From: Nitrospirota bacterium
Lineage (GTDB): Bacteria > Nitrospirota_A > Leptospirillia > Leptospirillales > Leptospirillaceae
Assembly (NCBI GenBank): GCA_021795275.1
Contig: JAJYPO010000039.1
Span: 1-15,035, forward strand
Direction: 5' to 3'
Length of the DNA: 15,035 nucleotides
A program made the translations under genes and the position numbers. The notes under the pieces are model-generated. The model did not search any database. It was not told the origin of the DNA and saw only the letters and a program-made list of their open reading frames with translations. Positions within the stretch are counted from its first letter, which is position 1, and each line of letters opens with the position of its first letter. This document shows, piece after piece, positions 14,674-15,035 of the stretch.

Positions 14674-15035
14674 CTATCCGTTGAAAGAGGCAGTGAATTC
14701 GGTCAAACCGGCCTTCAGGGAGGCAATCGTTGCCTCCGACAGAGCTTTCTCCCCCCGGATCGTCACGAGCAGATCGGCCTTCCGGCTGTCGAGATAGAGA
14801 AAGAATTCCTTTTCGAAAGCCGCGATGCGGTCCGGCTTGATTCCGTCGAGGAAGCCGTTGGTCACCGCAAAGATGATCGCGATCTGCTTTTCGACAGGCA
14901 GGGGCGAATAGTGCCCCTGCTTCAGGATCTCCGTCAGCCTGAGACCCCGCTCGATCTGATCGCGGGTGGTCTTGTCGAGATCCGAGGCAAACTGGGCAAA
15001 GGCCGCCAGTTCCCGGTACTGGGCCATTTCTAGCC
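14674..15035 (-). CDS. atpA: ATP synthase F1 alpha subunit, C-terminal part only
   Basis: The last 119 or so residues of alpha are present and the frame stays open to the right edge (LEMAQYREL at the edge). The conserved AQYRELAAFAQFASDLD and LKQGHYSPLPVEKQIAI of the C-terminal helical domain are clear. The nucleotide-binding domain and the start lie outside the window. An ATG at 15027 is internal and is not the start. Confidence 0.95.
   Translation of the reverse strand, partial: LEMAQYRELAAFAQFASDLDKTTRDQIERGLRLTEILKQGHYSPLPVEKQIAIIFAVTNGFLDGIKPDRIAAFEKEFFLYLDSRKADLLVTIRGEKALSEATIASLKAGLTEFTASFNG

Overview
The window is about 15 kb of GC-rich bacterial DNA. It is almost entirely one long minus-strand run of metabolic genes; only one small gene reads on the plus strand. 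Two modules are clear. At the right is the F1 part of an ATP synthase operon (atpA C-terminus, atpG, atpD, atpC). Downstream of it is a glycogen / alpha-glucan block: a small membrane protein, glgC, three different GH57 enzymes, a GalT-family nucleotidyltransferase and a class II aldolase. The use of GH57 rather than GH13 enzymes, the ATP synthase gene order and the base composition suggest an autotrophic or chemolithotrophic bacterium, possibly of the Nitrospirota (Leptospirillum/Nitrospira type). That placement is an inference and is not proved by anything in the window. Layout, in minus-strand reading order from the right edge: atpA (partial, 15035-14674), atpG (14669-13791), a 111-bp spacer with a strong hairpin, atpD (13679-12291), atpC (12287-11853), and an intrinsic terminator (about 11844-11818). 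A sigma70-like promoter (11671-11643) then precedes a 68-residue two-helix membrane protein (11618-11412) and glgC (11390-10128). A TTG-started GH57 enzyme with a C-terminal beta-rich domain follows (10105-7946), then a GH57 4-alpha-glucanotransferase-type enzyme (7944-5782), galT-like (5789-4785), a long class II aldolase (4699-3332), a hairpin-rich leader of about 360 bp, and a GH57 branching enzyme (2973-1384). glgC to galT are packed with gaps or overlaps of 1-22 nt and look like one operon. The aldolase and branching enzyme follow in the same direction, but weak terminator-like structures separate the last gene. Working together, GlgC makes ADP-glucose, the branching enzyme adds alpha-1,6 branches, and the other two GH57 enzymes rearrange or cleave alpha-glucan. 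The GalT-like protein and the aldolase would link sugar phosphates to this pool. No glycogen synthase or phosphorylase is present in the window. The left 1.3 kb is different. A plus-strand gene (949-1317) encodes a 122-residue protein built almost wholly of eleven tandem 10-residue repeats with consensus [LM]-[ED]-[RK]-F-[RK]-x-F-M-x-[ED]. An AT-rich island lies in front of it and contrasts sharply with the GC-rich surroundings. I recognise no family for it, and it is the most unusual object here. Divergent from it, running off the left edge, is a probable lipoprotein whose lipobox signal sequence is open but has no start codon in frame, which suggests a frameshift, a sequencing error or a phase-variable start. 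No tRNA, rRNA, CRISPR array, insertion sequence or phage gene was seen.
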